Counted from the first letter of the stretch, positions 33,589 to 44,266 are shown. The stretch: DNA of 64,000 nucleotides from Enchytraeus crypticus (GCA_905160935.1 CAJHZI010000882.1:1039501-1103500); one strand, 5' to 3'. Numbers and translations are program-made. Notes: generated by a model from the letters alone, not told the origin.

Positions 33589-33715
33589 CTTCGGTAAGAT
33601 ATTCGACGGCGGATCAGTAGGTGTGGGTTCAAATCCTGGGTTCGCCCGACACTGACATCGCTTTCGAGTGAGGAAACTGACGTTAACATTAGCATTAGCT
33701 TTAGCTTTAACTTCT
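33589..33715 (+). mobile_element. SINE family S1
   Basis: gtgggttcaaatcctgggtt is a near-consensus B box, followed by ctgacatcgctttcgagtga and ggaaactgacgttaacatta. Confidence 0.75.
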
Positions 33716-33856
33716 TTAGTATAGAGATGTCTTAGCATGACATACTACACTAAACATTATACTTTTAACATTATTTTTATTACCAAATAACGACAGATAT
33801 TTAACGTTTTAAACAACATTAGATCCTGTAATTTAGAGATCGCATTAACAACTTAC

Positions 33857-34001
33857 ACATAAACAGCGAAGGATTTGGCAGATGCATCAAGAACAACTTT
33901 CTTAACCGACTTGGCATTAGATGCATCCTTGACGTCAGTTTTCTTTCCATCAATATACAACTTGAGCTCTCCCTGAGCCGTTATAGACAAAACTCGAGAT
34001 G
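33857..34001 (-). CDS. exon x32: galactose-binding-like domain, N-terminal part
   Basis: The 47 residues, phases 1-2, include LSITAQGELKLYIDGKKTDV and KVVLDASAKSFAVY. The LYIDGK turn followed by a strand reaching FAVYV is what a carbohydrate-binding jelly roll shows before its N-rich loop. It has no cysteine, unlike all module exons. The acceptor is tttattcgcag and the donor GTAAGT. Confidence 0.8.
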
Positions 34002-34435
34002 CTGCGAATAAATCAGTTAATCAATCAATCACTCAGTCGGTCAGAAAATAAATGCATTATCAGTCAGTCTTAGAACAACAAACTTTGCTAAATATGCACT
34101 GATGATTTCACATTACATGTATGTATACTATGTAAGTGACTATACCAAATATCCGTGAACATAATCTGCGTGTTTGCGTTTGTTTATATAAAAGAGAACG
34201 TAGCATCCAGGAAGTATTAAAAGCAGGTTGTGGATAAGAATATTTATTTTAGATCCAGCACTTTGCAAAATAATAAGAAGGACGATGTACATGTTTATAC
34301 ACGTATAATGTATTTCCGCTCTTGGATAAATTGATGGCACTTTCGCATGATACGTAGAAATCAGGAGTTTGAAACGCCTCAAAACCATCTCAAAATATTT
34401 GCTTAAATTAAGTCTAAAAATTGCTAAAAACTTAC

Positions 34436-34740
34436 TTGCGGGGGGTGGCGGCGGGGGAGGAGGCGGGGGTGGTGGGGGTGCCACAGGAGCAGCTGCGGGG
34501 GGCGAGTCCCCGCCTGGGGGTGTACCTGAATTCTGCGCATCAGAATTGTTTGAGTTGACGGTTGCAAGAATCAAATTTGCCTCGAGCTTGACTATCAGTT
34601 CCCTCACATCTCGGATAGGGCACTCAGGCACGGGATTCACCTTGCAGAAGAACTGAAAGTTGGCGTCCAGGGCGCCTGCCAAGGCCATGCATTTCCCGGC
34701 TTGGATCTTGATTACGCACTGACGGATATCTGACCATTTC
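34436..34740 (-). CDS. exon x31: fused module truncated into Ala/Pro linker
   Basis: The 101 residues contain CVIKIQAGKC (C-x8-C), FFC, then PEC and a helix RELIVKLEANLILA without the last two cysteines. A Gly/Pro/Ala linker with 13 prolines in a row leads into the beta domain of x32. Phases are 2-1, unlike other fused modules (2-2), as needed for x32. The antisense poly-Gly frame is a shadow. Confidence 0.84.
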
Positions 34741-34865
34741 CTGTATGTGATATGCAGAGTAGTCATATAATATAAACATTGAGGAGTAAATAATATAATA
34801 AATGCGTTTCTCATAAAACGGCGTATTTGTTTTTTATCGTTATATGAAGTAGTCATATCGGTAGT

Positions 34866-35112
34866 CGTGACAGAACAGATATGACAGCACAGTCATTACA
34901 GCACAGTCATTACAGCACAGTCATGACAGCACAGTCATGACAGCACAATTATGACAGAACAGTCATGACAGGAAAGTCATGACAGCTCAGTCATGACAGC
35001 ACAGTTAAGACAGCTAAGTCATGACAGCACAGTAATGACAGCACAGCCATGAGAGTTCAGACATGACAGCAAAGCCATGACAGTACAGTTATGACAGCAC
35101 AGTCATGCTAGC
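34866..35112. repeat. 14-bp minisatellite
   Basis: About 17 units of catgacagcacagt with variants, about 130 bases upstream of the x31 acceptor. Confidence 0.9.
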
Positions 35113-35566
35113 AGGTACTTGTGAACCTCGGGGCGGCAATACGGTGCCATCATTAAATATCTCTGGTTGCAACATGAAAGATAGTTACTCTATCAATAAA
35201 TTATAAATATTTATCTAATTATGTCATCAATCAATTATAAATATTTATCTAGATGAAATTTATATTATATTACATCATTTATTTTATAATGTTTTAATAT
35301 CTCTAACTAAATATTTATTTTAAAATGCATGTAACATATAATTAGCGAAATGTATATTGCAATCTGTAATTACTTACCTCTATAATTATTGTGATACTGA
35401 ATTATTACGTCGAAGAGCTTAGGCGGGTCAGTCATTACCCTTACGATTTATTCTTGTATATGCTAATTTTATATATTCTCTGTATTGGTTATTGGCATTG
35501 AAATAAACAAAGTTTATTATATATATAAAGTTGTCTCTATCTGCATATTGTGTAGCCAGCTCTTAC

Positions 35567-35675
35567 GCGCAGAATTTGTCTCCAGCCTGAGCCGTGCTGT
35601 TATCCCAGGCAGGCAGAGAGAGCAGCTGACTGATGCTGCACGACGCTGATAGTTCCTTCAGGTTGCAATCATACA
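35567..35675 (-). CDS. exon x30: second half-module
   Basis: The 35 residues contain YDCNLKELSASC (C-x8-C) and DKFC, with an NST sequon before the last cysteine. The acceptor is gtacttgtag and the donor GTAAGA. The split codons are C+TG and GC+G. Confidence 0.81.
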
Positions 35676-35824
35676 CTACAAGTACAACAAAGAACTTTGA
35701 TTAAATGCACTGTATGGCGGGATCAAATGCAGGAGGAGAGGGATACAGACATCACGGACAATCTACAAGAATAGCCTGATAGCAATGTCACTCGTGTGGA
35801 AGTTGATAACCATAACATAATACA

Positions 35825-35965
35825 ACCTAACAACAATTAGAGTGATATTGTCGTCCATGACAACATCGAACAATATTGAGACAAATTCAAGCCGGTGAGC
35901 AAAAAGAAGGTCCAAAACGGTGCAAATTGCAAAATCCAAAAAATAGTCCAGGGATCAAACCGTAG
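35825..35965 (-). mobile_element. SINE-like family S6
   Basis: caacaattagagtgatattg, cgtccatgacaacatcgaac, ttcaagccggtgagcaaaaa and ttgcaaaatccaaaaa match 56203-56345, the element inside the x7/x8 intron. Confidence 0.7.
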
Positions 35966-36216
35966 CTAAAACTGGCTGTTTTTGTTTACATATCAAGTAA
36001 CTGTAATGATTGTTTTTCTTTTTAAACCATGGGCCTAGTCTAAACGTAAAGGCTTCAAAATCTAACGCTAAGGAAAACTATGTAATTCATTGCATTAAAT
36101 CTAAGTAACTTTAAAGACGATGTTTTTAATTAAGATTTGATTAAATGACAACAATTTAATTAAAATTATTTAATTAGAATTATTTTCCCTAATTATAGAC
36201 TTGAAAGGTTACATAC

Positions 36217-36320
36217 GTTCAGGGCAGACTTTTTCTGGTTTAGAACTGATAAGCTCAATTAGCGCATCAATACTCGACTCTCCGCATTCTGTCTTGTCAA
36301 CTGAGCATGAAGGTGGTGCC
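36217..36320 (-). CDS. exon x29: first half-module (plain)
   Basis: The 34 residues contain SCSVDKTEC (C-x6-C), a helix (IDALIELISSK) and VC. Phases are 2-1, the donor is GTATGT and the acceptor ttaattaatcag. It is the middle module after the EGF module x27-x28. Confidence 0.81.
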
Positions 36321-37027
36321 CTGATTAATTAAAAATAATCAACATACATTTAATATATTTCAACATTTCAAAGCTAGCTCAGGTTTAATTCATGACTAAA
36401 ATCAATAGTTTTCAGTAAAACAGACCATAATATTTTATCAAGTAATAAATTTATTTTATTATTTATGACAAATTCTATCAGTTGGATCAAAATTATTCCG
36501 AATAAATACACCAAACTAACAAATGCTCCAATTTGAAATATATCATAAAATCATAAGTATTAACTATCAATCATCGTAGGAATATACCAAAAACATAATA
36601 ATTATAATTTATGTGGTTTGTCGGGTTTTTTGAATAATGGCGTATTTTGTAAGTGTTGAAAATTAGTGAAAGTATTTAATATCAATTTATCAATTAAGCC
36701 ATTTCATTCACAGGACCATTATTTAAATTTTATAGAATTGAAAAATAATTAATTAATCACTGGTAAATTGTAAACAATGTCTTGCTAGTACGTAGACCTG
36801 GATTTATATTCTGAGTTGGCATTTTATACTCGCATTTTATTTTATTTTAGTTAAATAATATATCGCTGTAAATTAATAAAATAACGTATAACGTATAAAT
36901 AACGTATAATAACGTAATAATAACGTATAAAAATATAGTTGTAATGTGTGCGCGCTAGTACATTGTATGAAATATGAGCTCTTATGCCGTAATTAAACTT
37001 ATAAATGCACTGGATAACGTTGCATAC
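36321..37027. other. intron x28/x29
   Basis: AT-rich with short aacgtataa repeats near 36880-36930; nothing else recognised. Confidence 0.5.
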
Positions 37028-37124
37028 TTGCAGTTGGGAGATGAGCTGGATATCAATCCAGTGAAAATAGACGTCGAGTTAACCAGACACATTTCAACCT
37101 TTTCCACTGAGCAGTTCTCATCCT
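37028..37124 (-). CDS. exon x28: second half-module
   Basis: The 31 residues contain ENCSVEKVEMC (C-x7-C), an NST sequon and PNC. The acceptor is aattatttcag and the donor GTATGC. It completes EGF module x27 (split codon A+AG). Confidence 0.81.
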
Positions 37125-37569
37125 CTGAAATAATTCATAATTATTTAAATTTTAATTAAAATATGTATTGACTTGTATCTAGTTGCTTCGTATATGAAAA
37201 ATATGCTGCATGAAATTATTTTGAACTAATCGTAAATGACACAAATTATCAAACATGTAATTAACTAATTCATTATCGATTTCGTAGCAAGACCGTTAAT
37301 TTGGAAAGCAAAATAAAGTAGAAGATTTCTAACCTATGTGTTACTAGTTTTATGTGTCATGTATGTTGCAGACAGTTCATTGTTTCAGGTACCAGTATAG
37401 TGCGGACATGGTGCTGGTATACCAAAATGTTAATTTCCATTAAGACACTCATTACACTAGTAGGTTCTATATTAATATATTATTGTATTAACGTACAATT
37501 GCAGTAGTATAATGGTGTAGATTATACTCATCTTGCAGTAGTATATAAGTATAGGAAGTACTTATCTGC

Positions 37570-37808
37570 AATAATACATTAATAATAGAGAACATACTTG
37601 TCTCGTAGTGAGATATTACATGTAGTAAACTAGTCAGAACGTACTTATCTCGCTGTAGTAAACTAGTCAGAAAGTACTTATCTCGTAGTAGTATAGTAAT
37701 CAAAAAAACTTATCTCGCTGTAGTATACTAGTCAGAATGTACTTATCTCGCAGTAGTATACTAGTCAGAACGTACTTATCTCGCAGTAGTATACTAGTCA
37801 GAACGTAC
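37570..37808 (-). repeat. ~30-bp minisatellite holding the x27 donor site
   Basis: About seven units. On the minus strand each reads GCGAGATAA|GTACGT then TCTGACTAGTATACTAC, copying the exon end and 5' splice site; divergence increases away from the exon. Confidence 0.92.
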
Positions 37809-38080
37809 TTATCTCGCAGTACTGGCCGCTAGTACCGGGCAGACACTTGCACTCGATGGAGACGTTGTTGGCGGGAGCGAATGAGGGGAAGACACTAGGC
37901 GCTCCCCGGGCCACGCACGCTCCCCCATTCAGGCAGGGATTGCTGTCACAGGGGGAGACACACTGGACCCCCACCACCGCCTGGAACTGGAAGATATCCT
38001 GGAAGAAAGAGGACATCCTCTGTGGATCCTTGCAGTCCACGAAAGATTCCTTCACACACTTCAGGCCAGCCTTGAGTCTC
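37809..38080 (-). CDS. exon x27: half-module plus EGF domain (EGF 5) with long loop
   Basis: The 90 residues contain CVKESFVDC and VQC, then SPC, NPC, GAC, IEC, KC and TSGQYC. The loop between EGF cysteines 3 and 4 is lengthened by about ten residues (RGAPSVFPSFAPANNVS). CDSNPC fits the O-glucose consensus. The exon end GCGAGATAA and donor GTACGT are repeated as a ~30-bp minisatellite reaching to about 37570. Confidence 0.91.
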
Positions 38081-38627
38081 CTGGAGAAACGTGACAGTAA
38101 TTGTTCATCGTAATTGTCTCGTCGGCTTAGCGGTTAGGCAGCGGATATATATTTCTAATCTCTGACTTGTACGTAACTAATAAAAGCTAATCAGGAGAGG
38201 CGAATAATTTAGTGTTATAAAGTACAAGTTTTAACATTTAGCTTTTAACTAGCTATTCATATGGAGTTTTGTAAACGTAAGCTCTAATTTAACACTGTAT
38301 AGTATAACTATCCTACAATGTATGAGTTATGAAAATTTACGAAGCGCAATATCCACCAATCACTATGATTGCTAAGATTGCTCCAATTTAATCATCATCT
38401 CAGTAAAATAAGAGTCAATTCACAACAATCACTTCTGACTGATTTACAAATTTAAAAATAAATACAAGTATGTTATAACTATTTGAAATTGTAGAAGAAA
38501 AGTAGAATATTAAACACCTGAACTTAATATTAACTTAATTAAAACTAAATTTTAATTTATCTAAACCGAATAAAACCAACAATGATCTCAATTATGGATT
38601 TATATAAAACGAAATAAATTGTCTTAC
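38081..38627. other. intron x26/x27
   Basis: tcggcttagcggttaggcag near 38122 resembles a tRNA-type A box; nothing else recognised. Confidence 0.4.
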
Positions 38628-38739
38628 ATGCAGAATGAGTCAGATTTTTTGTATCCGTTGCCGATGAACTTCCCTACGTTGATATCGAAGTCCAGAGAGT
38701 CTGAGCACATCTTGGCGTTCTTCACTTTGCATTTCTTCA
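38628..38739 (-). CDS. exon x26: second half-module
   Basis: The 36 residues contain KKCKVKNAKMC (C-x7-C) and DSFC, with a basic N-terminal end. The donor is GTAAGA. It follows EGF exon x25 and leads straight into EGF exon x27, so this super-repeat holds only one module. Confidence 0.82.
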
Positions 38740-39372
38740 CTGTAAGGCAACCGAAAAATAATTATAGCTTTATTGCAGATACATAATTGTCGCTCATTTT
38801 TACTTTTATTCTATTTGCTTGCCTCTTGTCAAATTTTGGTACTTAATACAAGAACGTGCCTCTTGTTAAACTTTCATGTATAATGCAAATTAAAAAGTAA
38901 AATGAAGCAAAAATGAAGAAAGTGTAGACAAATTAAATGTATAAATAATGTAAAATCCAGCCTAATCTATGTTGAAGAAAAGTTATTTTAACTTTCATTT
39001 TATGACGCCAAACAATTCATGTTTTGTATTTTAATTTGCTTGTACCATTCCATAGCCCTACCAATAGGCCATATATGTTGCTATTATAGCTTTAGTACAG
39101 TCTGAAATGAATTTTGAAACTATAAGCATACATTCATTTTCCTCATTAATTTAGACAATTGTTAGAAAATAAAATTCTAATATGGAATTTGTGCTTTGTA
39201 TATTGCTTGATTTTTAAATTCTATGCTGTTGGAATTATTTAAAGTTCATATAAATCTTTTGTACGAATTGTTATAAATTCAAAGCTGACAACATTATATT
39301 TATGTCAGTAGTTTTGAGATTAATTTATTTATTAATATACTTTACTAAATCATCACAGTCCACACATCAAAC
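38740..39372. other. intron x25/x26
   Basis: No recognised element; AT-rich. Confidence 0.5.
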
Positions 39373-39671
39373 CTTTGTAGCACGCCTGATCTGTCTCTGA
39401 GTCCTCAGAATCATCGGATTCCTCTGAATCATCTTCGTTGGACTCGCCGCTCTTGTTATCATCATCGGAGCAGGAGCATTTGTAGTCGTCGTAGCCAATG
39501 GGGATGCACTTGCCTCCATCCTTGCACGGACTGTTGTTGCACGGTAGAGGACAGATCTTGCTCGACTTCTCTGTTTCCTTAATCAGCTTCTGTTTGTACG
39601 ATTCCTTGGTCCACTCATCCTCGCAGTCCTTGGTGTTGTCCTTGACGCACTTCTGCGCTTTGCTTATTTCG
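39373..39671 (-). CDS. exon x25: half-module plus EGF domain (EGF 4) with acidic insert
   Basis: The 99 residues contain CVKDNTKDC and KIC, then LPC, SPC, GKC, YKC and SC. Where the last EGF loop should turn, about 25 acidic residues (SGESNEDDSEESDDSED) appear, followed by QAC. The sixth cysteine is therefore kept but the usual Gly turn is lost. Phases are 2-1, the donor is GTTTGA and the acceptor attgtgtgctcag. Confidence 0.88.
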
Positions 39672-39989
39672 CTGAGCACACAATATAATCAACACTGAGA
39701 TATTGGTTTATGATATTGGCTTCATGTAAATAAAAATTTCGTGTTTTCGGGTGTCTAATAGAATGTGTATAATAGTTTTGTGTACGACGCTATGGCTTAT
39801 TCTTATCAATGCGCTCTCCATGTCTTTAAGGTGTGCTTAAGAGCGGCTTAGTTCAGTACATGCTATATTTCATTTCCTCACCTGCAATAATGCAGTATGT
39901 AACGATTTATTTATTCTGTAATTAAATGACTAAGAACTTTAATTCATATGATAGCATTGTGCCGAAAATAGAAACAAAATAAGAAAGCA

Positions 39990-40120
39990 AAAGATAGAAA
40001 GAGAGAGAAAGAGATTCTTTCTCTCTCAGTGATAGATAAATGGAAGTAAAAGAAGAAATATATTTAGAGAAAATAAGAGAAAGAGAAGATAAACAGAGAA
40101 GAAAAAGAAGAAGAGTTTTC
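39990..40120. repeat. GA-rich low-complexity tract
   Basis: agagaaa-type runs in the x24/x25 intron. Confidence 0.6.
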
Positions 40121-40178
40121 TTTTGATGATGATATACATCAGATCATCTTTAAGCTAAATTTCTCAAATAAAACTCAC

Positions 40179-40424
40179 GCGCAAAGCTGTGCCTTCCTCT
40201 TCTTAGGACACCTGACTTTCTTGTTGATGCTTTCAATCTTAACCTTCAGTGTCTCAATGCACTTGTCTGCCTCAGCGGTCTCACAGGTTGTGTTACCCTT
40301 GCATCGATCTCCTACAATGCTCGAGGTCTGGTTCGCTACGCTCTTGATGTTCTCTTGGACATTTTCAGGGCAGCCAGAGATCTGAGTTGTTGATAGATAC
40401 TGCGTCTCCACAAGATACTTCCAC
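40179..40424 (-). CDS. exon x24: fused six-Cys module
   Basis: The 81 residues have phases 2-2. The first half starts WKYLVETQYL, has lost its first cysteine, and shows SGC and DRC. The second half is TTCETAEADKC with a Lys-rich helix to VRC and a final QLC. The donor is GTGAGT. It is third in its super-repeat. Confidence 0.85.
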
Positions 40425-40567
40425 CTGAATTCACGAATTTCAAAATTCGACGAGCATTGTAAATACTGCAGCATGTCAAAATTTGTTTGTCATCGATTGA
40501 TGGACCCGAGAAAGCAATAAAAATATTAAACTAACGTTAAAGTCACACACAAAATACTTTTTAATAG

Positions 40568-40605
40568 TATATATATATATACATGTATATACATGTATAT
40601 ATAAA

Positions 40606-40650
<45 letters not shown>
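40568..40650. repeat. (TA)n microsatellite
   Basis: TA run with tacatgta interruptions. Confidence 0.85.
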
Positions 40651-40653
<3 letters not shown>

Positions 40654-41004
40654 ATTCAAGTATTTTGTTACATATTTAAGGGTTCAAGGTACTCATTGCT
40701 ACTTCACTCTACTACCTCTCTCGTTTAAGAATATTCAATATAACAGCAACTCCATCACAAAGCTGCGCCTCTCTCAGAACTGATATTATCTTACTTCTTC
40801 GAATTCAAGACTGCTGAAATATTTGTTTACCCTGAATCTCTACTAGCTTTGGTCGTCTCCTACAGGACACACTCAGTATTAGGTAATCAACCCACACGTT
40901 TGTCGGATTGATCATAGGCAACGATTAGATTGCTCTAATGATAGTTGGACGATTTTCAAAGCCTATTAGAGAAAGAAGTGGCAGGTGGGTGACTTGCCTT
41001 ACAT

Positions 41005-41073
41005 TGCCTGACGTCCCTGACATTGCCTTATGGAAAGGAACCGGACGTTAAATTCATATTAATTGATTGATTG
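41005..41073 (+). mobile_element. family S4 3' end with (ATTG)n tail
   Basis: gacgtccctgacattgcctt, ggaaccggacgttaaattca, then attgattgattg. It lies just beyond the x23 donor. Confidence 0.7.
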
Positions 41074-41088
41074 AAGTCTGTTACTAAC

Positions 41089-41206
41089 GCACAGATTTCT
41101 CCGTAGTTCGCGCCAGTCCCACCGGACACTCCCAGCAGAACAGCTTTGGCGTATGACGTCACGTGTGTCTGAACATCATTGATCTGGCAGGTAGGTGTCT
41201 CTACCA
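41089..41206 (-). CDS. exon x23: second half-module
   Basis: The 38 residues contain PTCQINDVQTHV with the second cysteine missing, a Gly-rich stretch (LLGVSGGTGANYGE) and a closing IC. Phases are 1-2, the split codons G+TG and GC+G, and the donor GTTAGT. Confidence 0.79.
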
Positions 41207-41569
41207 CTGTATCCCCGAAAAATAAACACTCATTTAAGCAGTTGTTAGGAATGTTTTAAGTTTAATTTCAAGAACATCTGAATAAAGTTATATTTCGATA
41301 GACATATCTACAGTTATAGCTTTTTAAAACATCTAATTTGAGAATGGTTGTAATCAGTGCTTGATCGTCGGATTGTTGGGGAACGTTCCAAGGAAGCCAC
41401 TAGAGGCTCGTAGTGGTGGATAAATATTCTACAATTAAGACTGCATTTACACAGTTGCAAATTTTTATCCCAAGTGCAAGGTCAGCTTATTCTGTTTAAA
41501 GTACGTTAAAGACAAGTGAGTATGAACCTAGAACTTCTAGATTCGAGCCGATCATGCTAATGGCTCCAT

Positions 41570-42245
41570 TACAACATCATCGTCGTATGATTATAATATC
41601 ATCATAGTACGATGATGCTAACGATTCCGTTCCTAGTAAGATGATGCTAATGACTCAGTCCCTAGTACTATGATGATAATGACTCAGTCCCTAGTACGAT
41701 GATGTTATTGACTCAGTGCCTAGTACGATGATGTTATTGACTCAGTCCCTAGTACGATGATGTTATTGACTCAGTGCCTAGTACGATGATGCTAACGACT
41801 CCGTTCCTAGTAAGATGATGTTATTGACTCAGTGCCTAGTACGATGATGTTATTGACTCAGTCCCTAGTATGATGATGTTATTGACTCAGTGCCTAGTGC
41901 GATGATGCTAACGACTCCGTTCCTAGTAAGATGATGCTAATGACTCAGTGCCTAGTACGATGATGTTATTGACTCAGTCCCTAGTAAGATGATGCTAATG
42001 ACTCAGTCCCTAGTACGATGATGTTATTGACTCAGTCCCTAGTACGATGATGTTATTGACTCAGTGCCTAGTACGATGATGCTAACGACTCCGTTCCTAG
42101 TAAGATGATGCTAATGACTCAGTCCCTAGTACGATGATTTTATTGACTCAGTACGATGATGTTAATGACTCAGTAGCTAATACAATCAGGCTGCTGACTC
42201 CTTCCCTAATAAGACCATGCTAGTGATTCAGTCCCTAGTACGATC
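41570..42245. repeat. 29-bp minisatellite
   Basis: About 20 units of gatgatgttattgactcagt+ccctagtac, with alternating variants (gctaacgactccgttcctag), between x22 and x23. Confidence 0.9.
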
Positions 42246-42301
42246 AGTATTTTAAGTGTCCTTTAGGGATAAATTTAAGATTGAGTAGGAAGGCTACAAA
42301 C

Positions 42302-42438
42302 CACAGACATCCTGATTGGATTTGCAGACTTTCACGAACAGGGCGATGTTTTTAGTCACCGCCTCTATGTTCTTCAGTTGATCTAAACCACAACCGTACG
42401 TGGCAGATCTGAGGCATTCACCCACAGCCTCCAAGCTC
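42302..42438 (-). CDS. exon x22: first half-module (plain)
   Basis: The 45 residues contain CLRSATYGC (C-x7-C), a helix, VKVC and a short link QDVC. Phases are 2-1 with donor GTTTGT. About 60 bases past the donor a 29-bp minisatellite of nearly 700 bp begins. No long open frame marks this exon. Confidence 0.8.
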
Positions 42439-42889
42439 CTGCGGTCATCATCATCATCGTATGATTATATTATCATCATATCATCATAAACTGTCAGTAT
42501 CATATCATCATGTATCATCGGTATCGTTTTGTCATCATGATATCAAAACATAGTAAAGTTTTAAAATCATAACATCGAATATTGTTTTATTGTAATGAAA
42601 TCATAATACCATATTAGATTTAACATGCGCTTCTAGACACGTGATGATGCTAGTTAATGAAATGGTTGAGGATCTGCGTTAGTATTAGACTTTCATGTAA
42701 AAATTCATAATTTGATAAATGATCAAACGCACGCCAATGAGATTGATTATTCAGTACTCAATGCGTATAGTAGCTTTATTTTAAGTTATGTATAATGTAA
42801 ATAATAATTCCACCCTTGTATTCCTCCTTATATAATAATAATTCCTCCCTTGTGTATGACATATATGTATATATATATATTTTGAATGT

Positions 42890-42985
42890 CTCAATAGCGC
42901 AATGGTTAGAGGTGCAGATAACGTCATGAAGTTTTAAATGACAGATCCTAAGGTGAATTGAACCCTCGTGGGTTCTAATCCCACC
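42890..42985 (+). mobile_element. tRNA-like sequence (SINE head or tRNA relic)
   Basis: tagcgcaatgg matches an A box, and gggttctaatccc a near-perfect B box about 75 bases on. The spacing and lack of a cloverleaf argue against a working tRNA. Confidence 0.5.
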
Positions 42986-43125
42986 CGCGCTAATCTGAGA
43001 GTAAAATCTCGGACATTCGATGGACTGGCTACACGGAAAATGGACAAAATTGCCTAACGGATTTAACATGTGGTATTAAAAGTGATAGATATCAACGTAG
43101 TTGATCATTTCACTATAATGTGTGT

Positions 43126-43127
<2 letters not shown>

Positions 43128-43178
<51 letters not shown>
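43128..43178. repeat. (TA)n microsatellite
   Basis: Uninterrupted TA run in the x21/x22 intron. Confidence 0.9.
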
Positions 43179-43181
<3 letters not shown>

Positions 43182-43614
43182 TATTAAAGCTCTGGCGGCT
43201 ACACTTGCCAACTAAGATTAGAAAATATTCATTATTAAATCGTGTTTTATCGTTATTTGTCTTTAACTTAACGAAGGCTTATAGAATGCAGTTCAGCTCT
43301 GTAGGTGCAGTCAATTGGTAAAAGGCTTACTTCACTTACTGCTCTTCATTGGTGGATTTGATCGTGATAATTACCACTGATTGTTCGATTGATTCATCGT
43401 ATGACGTATTAGATTGCTTGATAACATATTGTAAATGTTTAAGTATAAATGACTACTTAGCCAGAGATATAATTCTGCAACTTCCTATTTCAGCTTACGT
43501 GTATTGATAACGATACTACAAGTAATGCTATCATAATATTTTCTATAAATAAATTTTATTATTACAAATAATTATAAATGTTTTATCGTAGAGACACAAC
43601 AAATCAATACATAC

Positions 43615-43717
43615 GCGCAGCTGGCTTGCTGATTGCATGATGGAGAGAAGATGTTACTGATCGTGACGTTGACGTCCAGCAGACATTTCTCCACCGCCTC
43701 TCCATTGCAGTCCACGG
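43615..43717 (-). CDS. exon x21: second half-module
   Basis: The 33 residues contain VDCNGEAVEKC (C-x7-C), PSC and ASC, with the sequon NVT. It completes EGF module x20 (split codon C+CC). The acceptor is attttgtag and the donor GTATGT. Confidence 0.81.
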
Positions 43718-43738
43718 CTACAAAATCAAATCTAAGTC

Positions 43739-43875
43739 CATCATCATCGTCGTCATTTCGTCGTTGTCATCATCGTCGTCGTTATCGTCGTCATGGTCGC
43801 CATCGTCATCTTCATCGTCATCATCGTTATCATCATCGTCATCATCATCGTCGTCTTCGTCATGGTCATTGTCAG
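43739..43875. repeat. (CAT/CGT)n trinucleotide block
   Basis: Mixed tcatcg triplets fill most of the x20/x21 intron; the Ser- and His-rich frames here are artefacts. Confidence 0.85.
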
Positions 43876-44024
43876 GAATTATTATTTCTAAGATCTTATG
43901 TCTTCTATCTCTTATCTCATGGTCTTATGGTAGCTACATATCAATTAAAACAGTAGAATATAATAATAATAATACAATTCAAGAATACAATTATATCAAT
44001 ATGTTAGTATTTAAATCTACTAAC

Positions 44025-44266
44025 GTTCATCGCACATTTCTCCGCCGAATGATGGCGGGCAGATGCACATGACTCCATCAGTGCTGTTATCCGCACTTAG
44101 GACGCAGGTCCCGCCGTTGTCGCAAGGATTGATCTGGCACGGGTCCACACAGGACGCGGCGTCCGGCATGACCTCCTGGGTCAGGTAATCCACAACCAGC
44201 TGTTTCATCTCATCCGGACACTTCAGAGTGGCTGTCGCCAGGCATTCCTTCAGCTTCACCACATTG
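44025..44266 (-). CDS. exon x20: half-module plus EGF domain (EGF 3)
   Basis: The 80 residues contain CLATATLKC and ASC, then DPC, NPC, GTC, VMC, IC and FGGEMC. CDNGGTC fits the O-fucose consensus. The acceptor is atgtacccag, the donor GTTAGT, and phases are 2-1. Confidence 0.92.

Noticed and set aside
42890-42985. Functional tRNA gene
   Set aside because: A and B boxes are about 75 bases apart and no cloverleaf can be drawn; more likely a SINE head or relic.
43633-44072. Ser/His/Arg-rich plus-strand frames
   Set aside because: Translation of a trinucleotide block and the antisense of exons x20 and x21.
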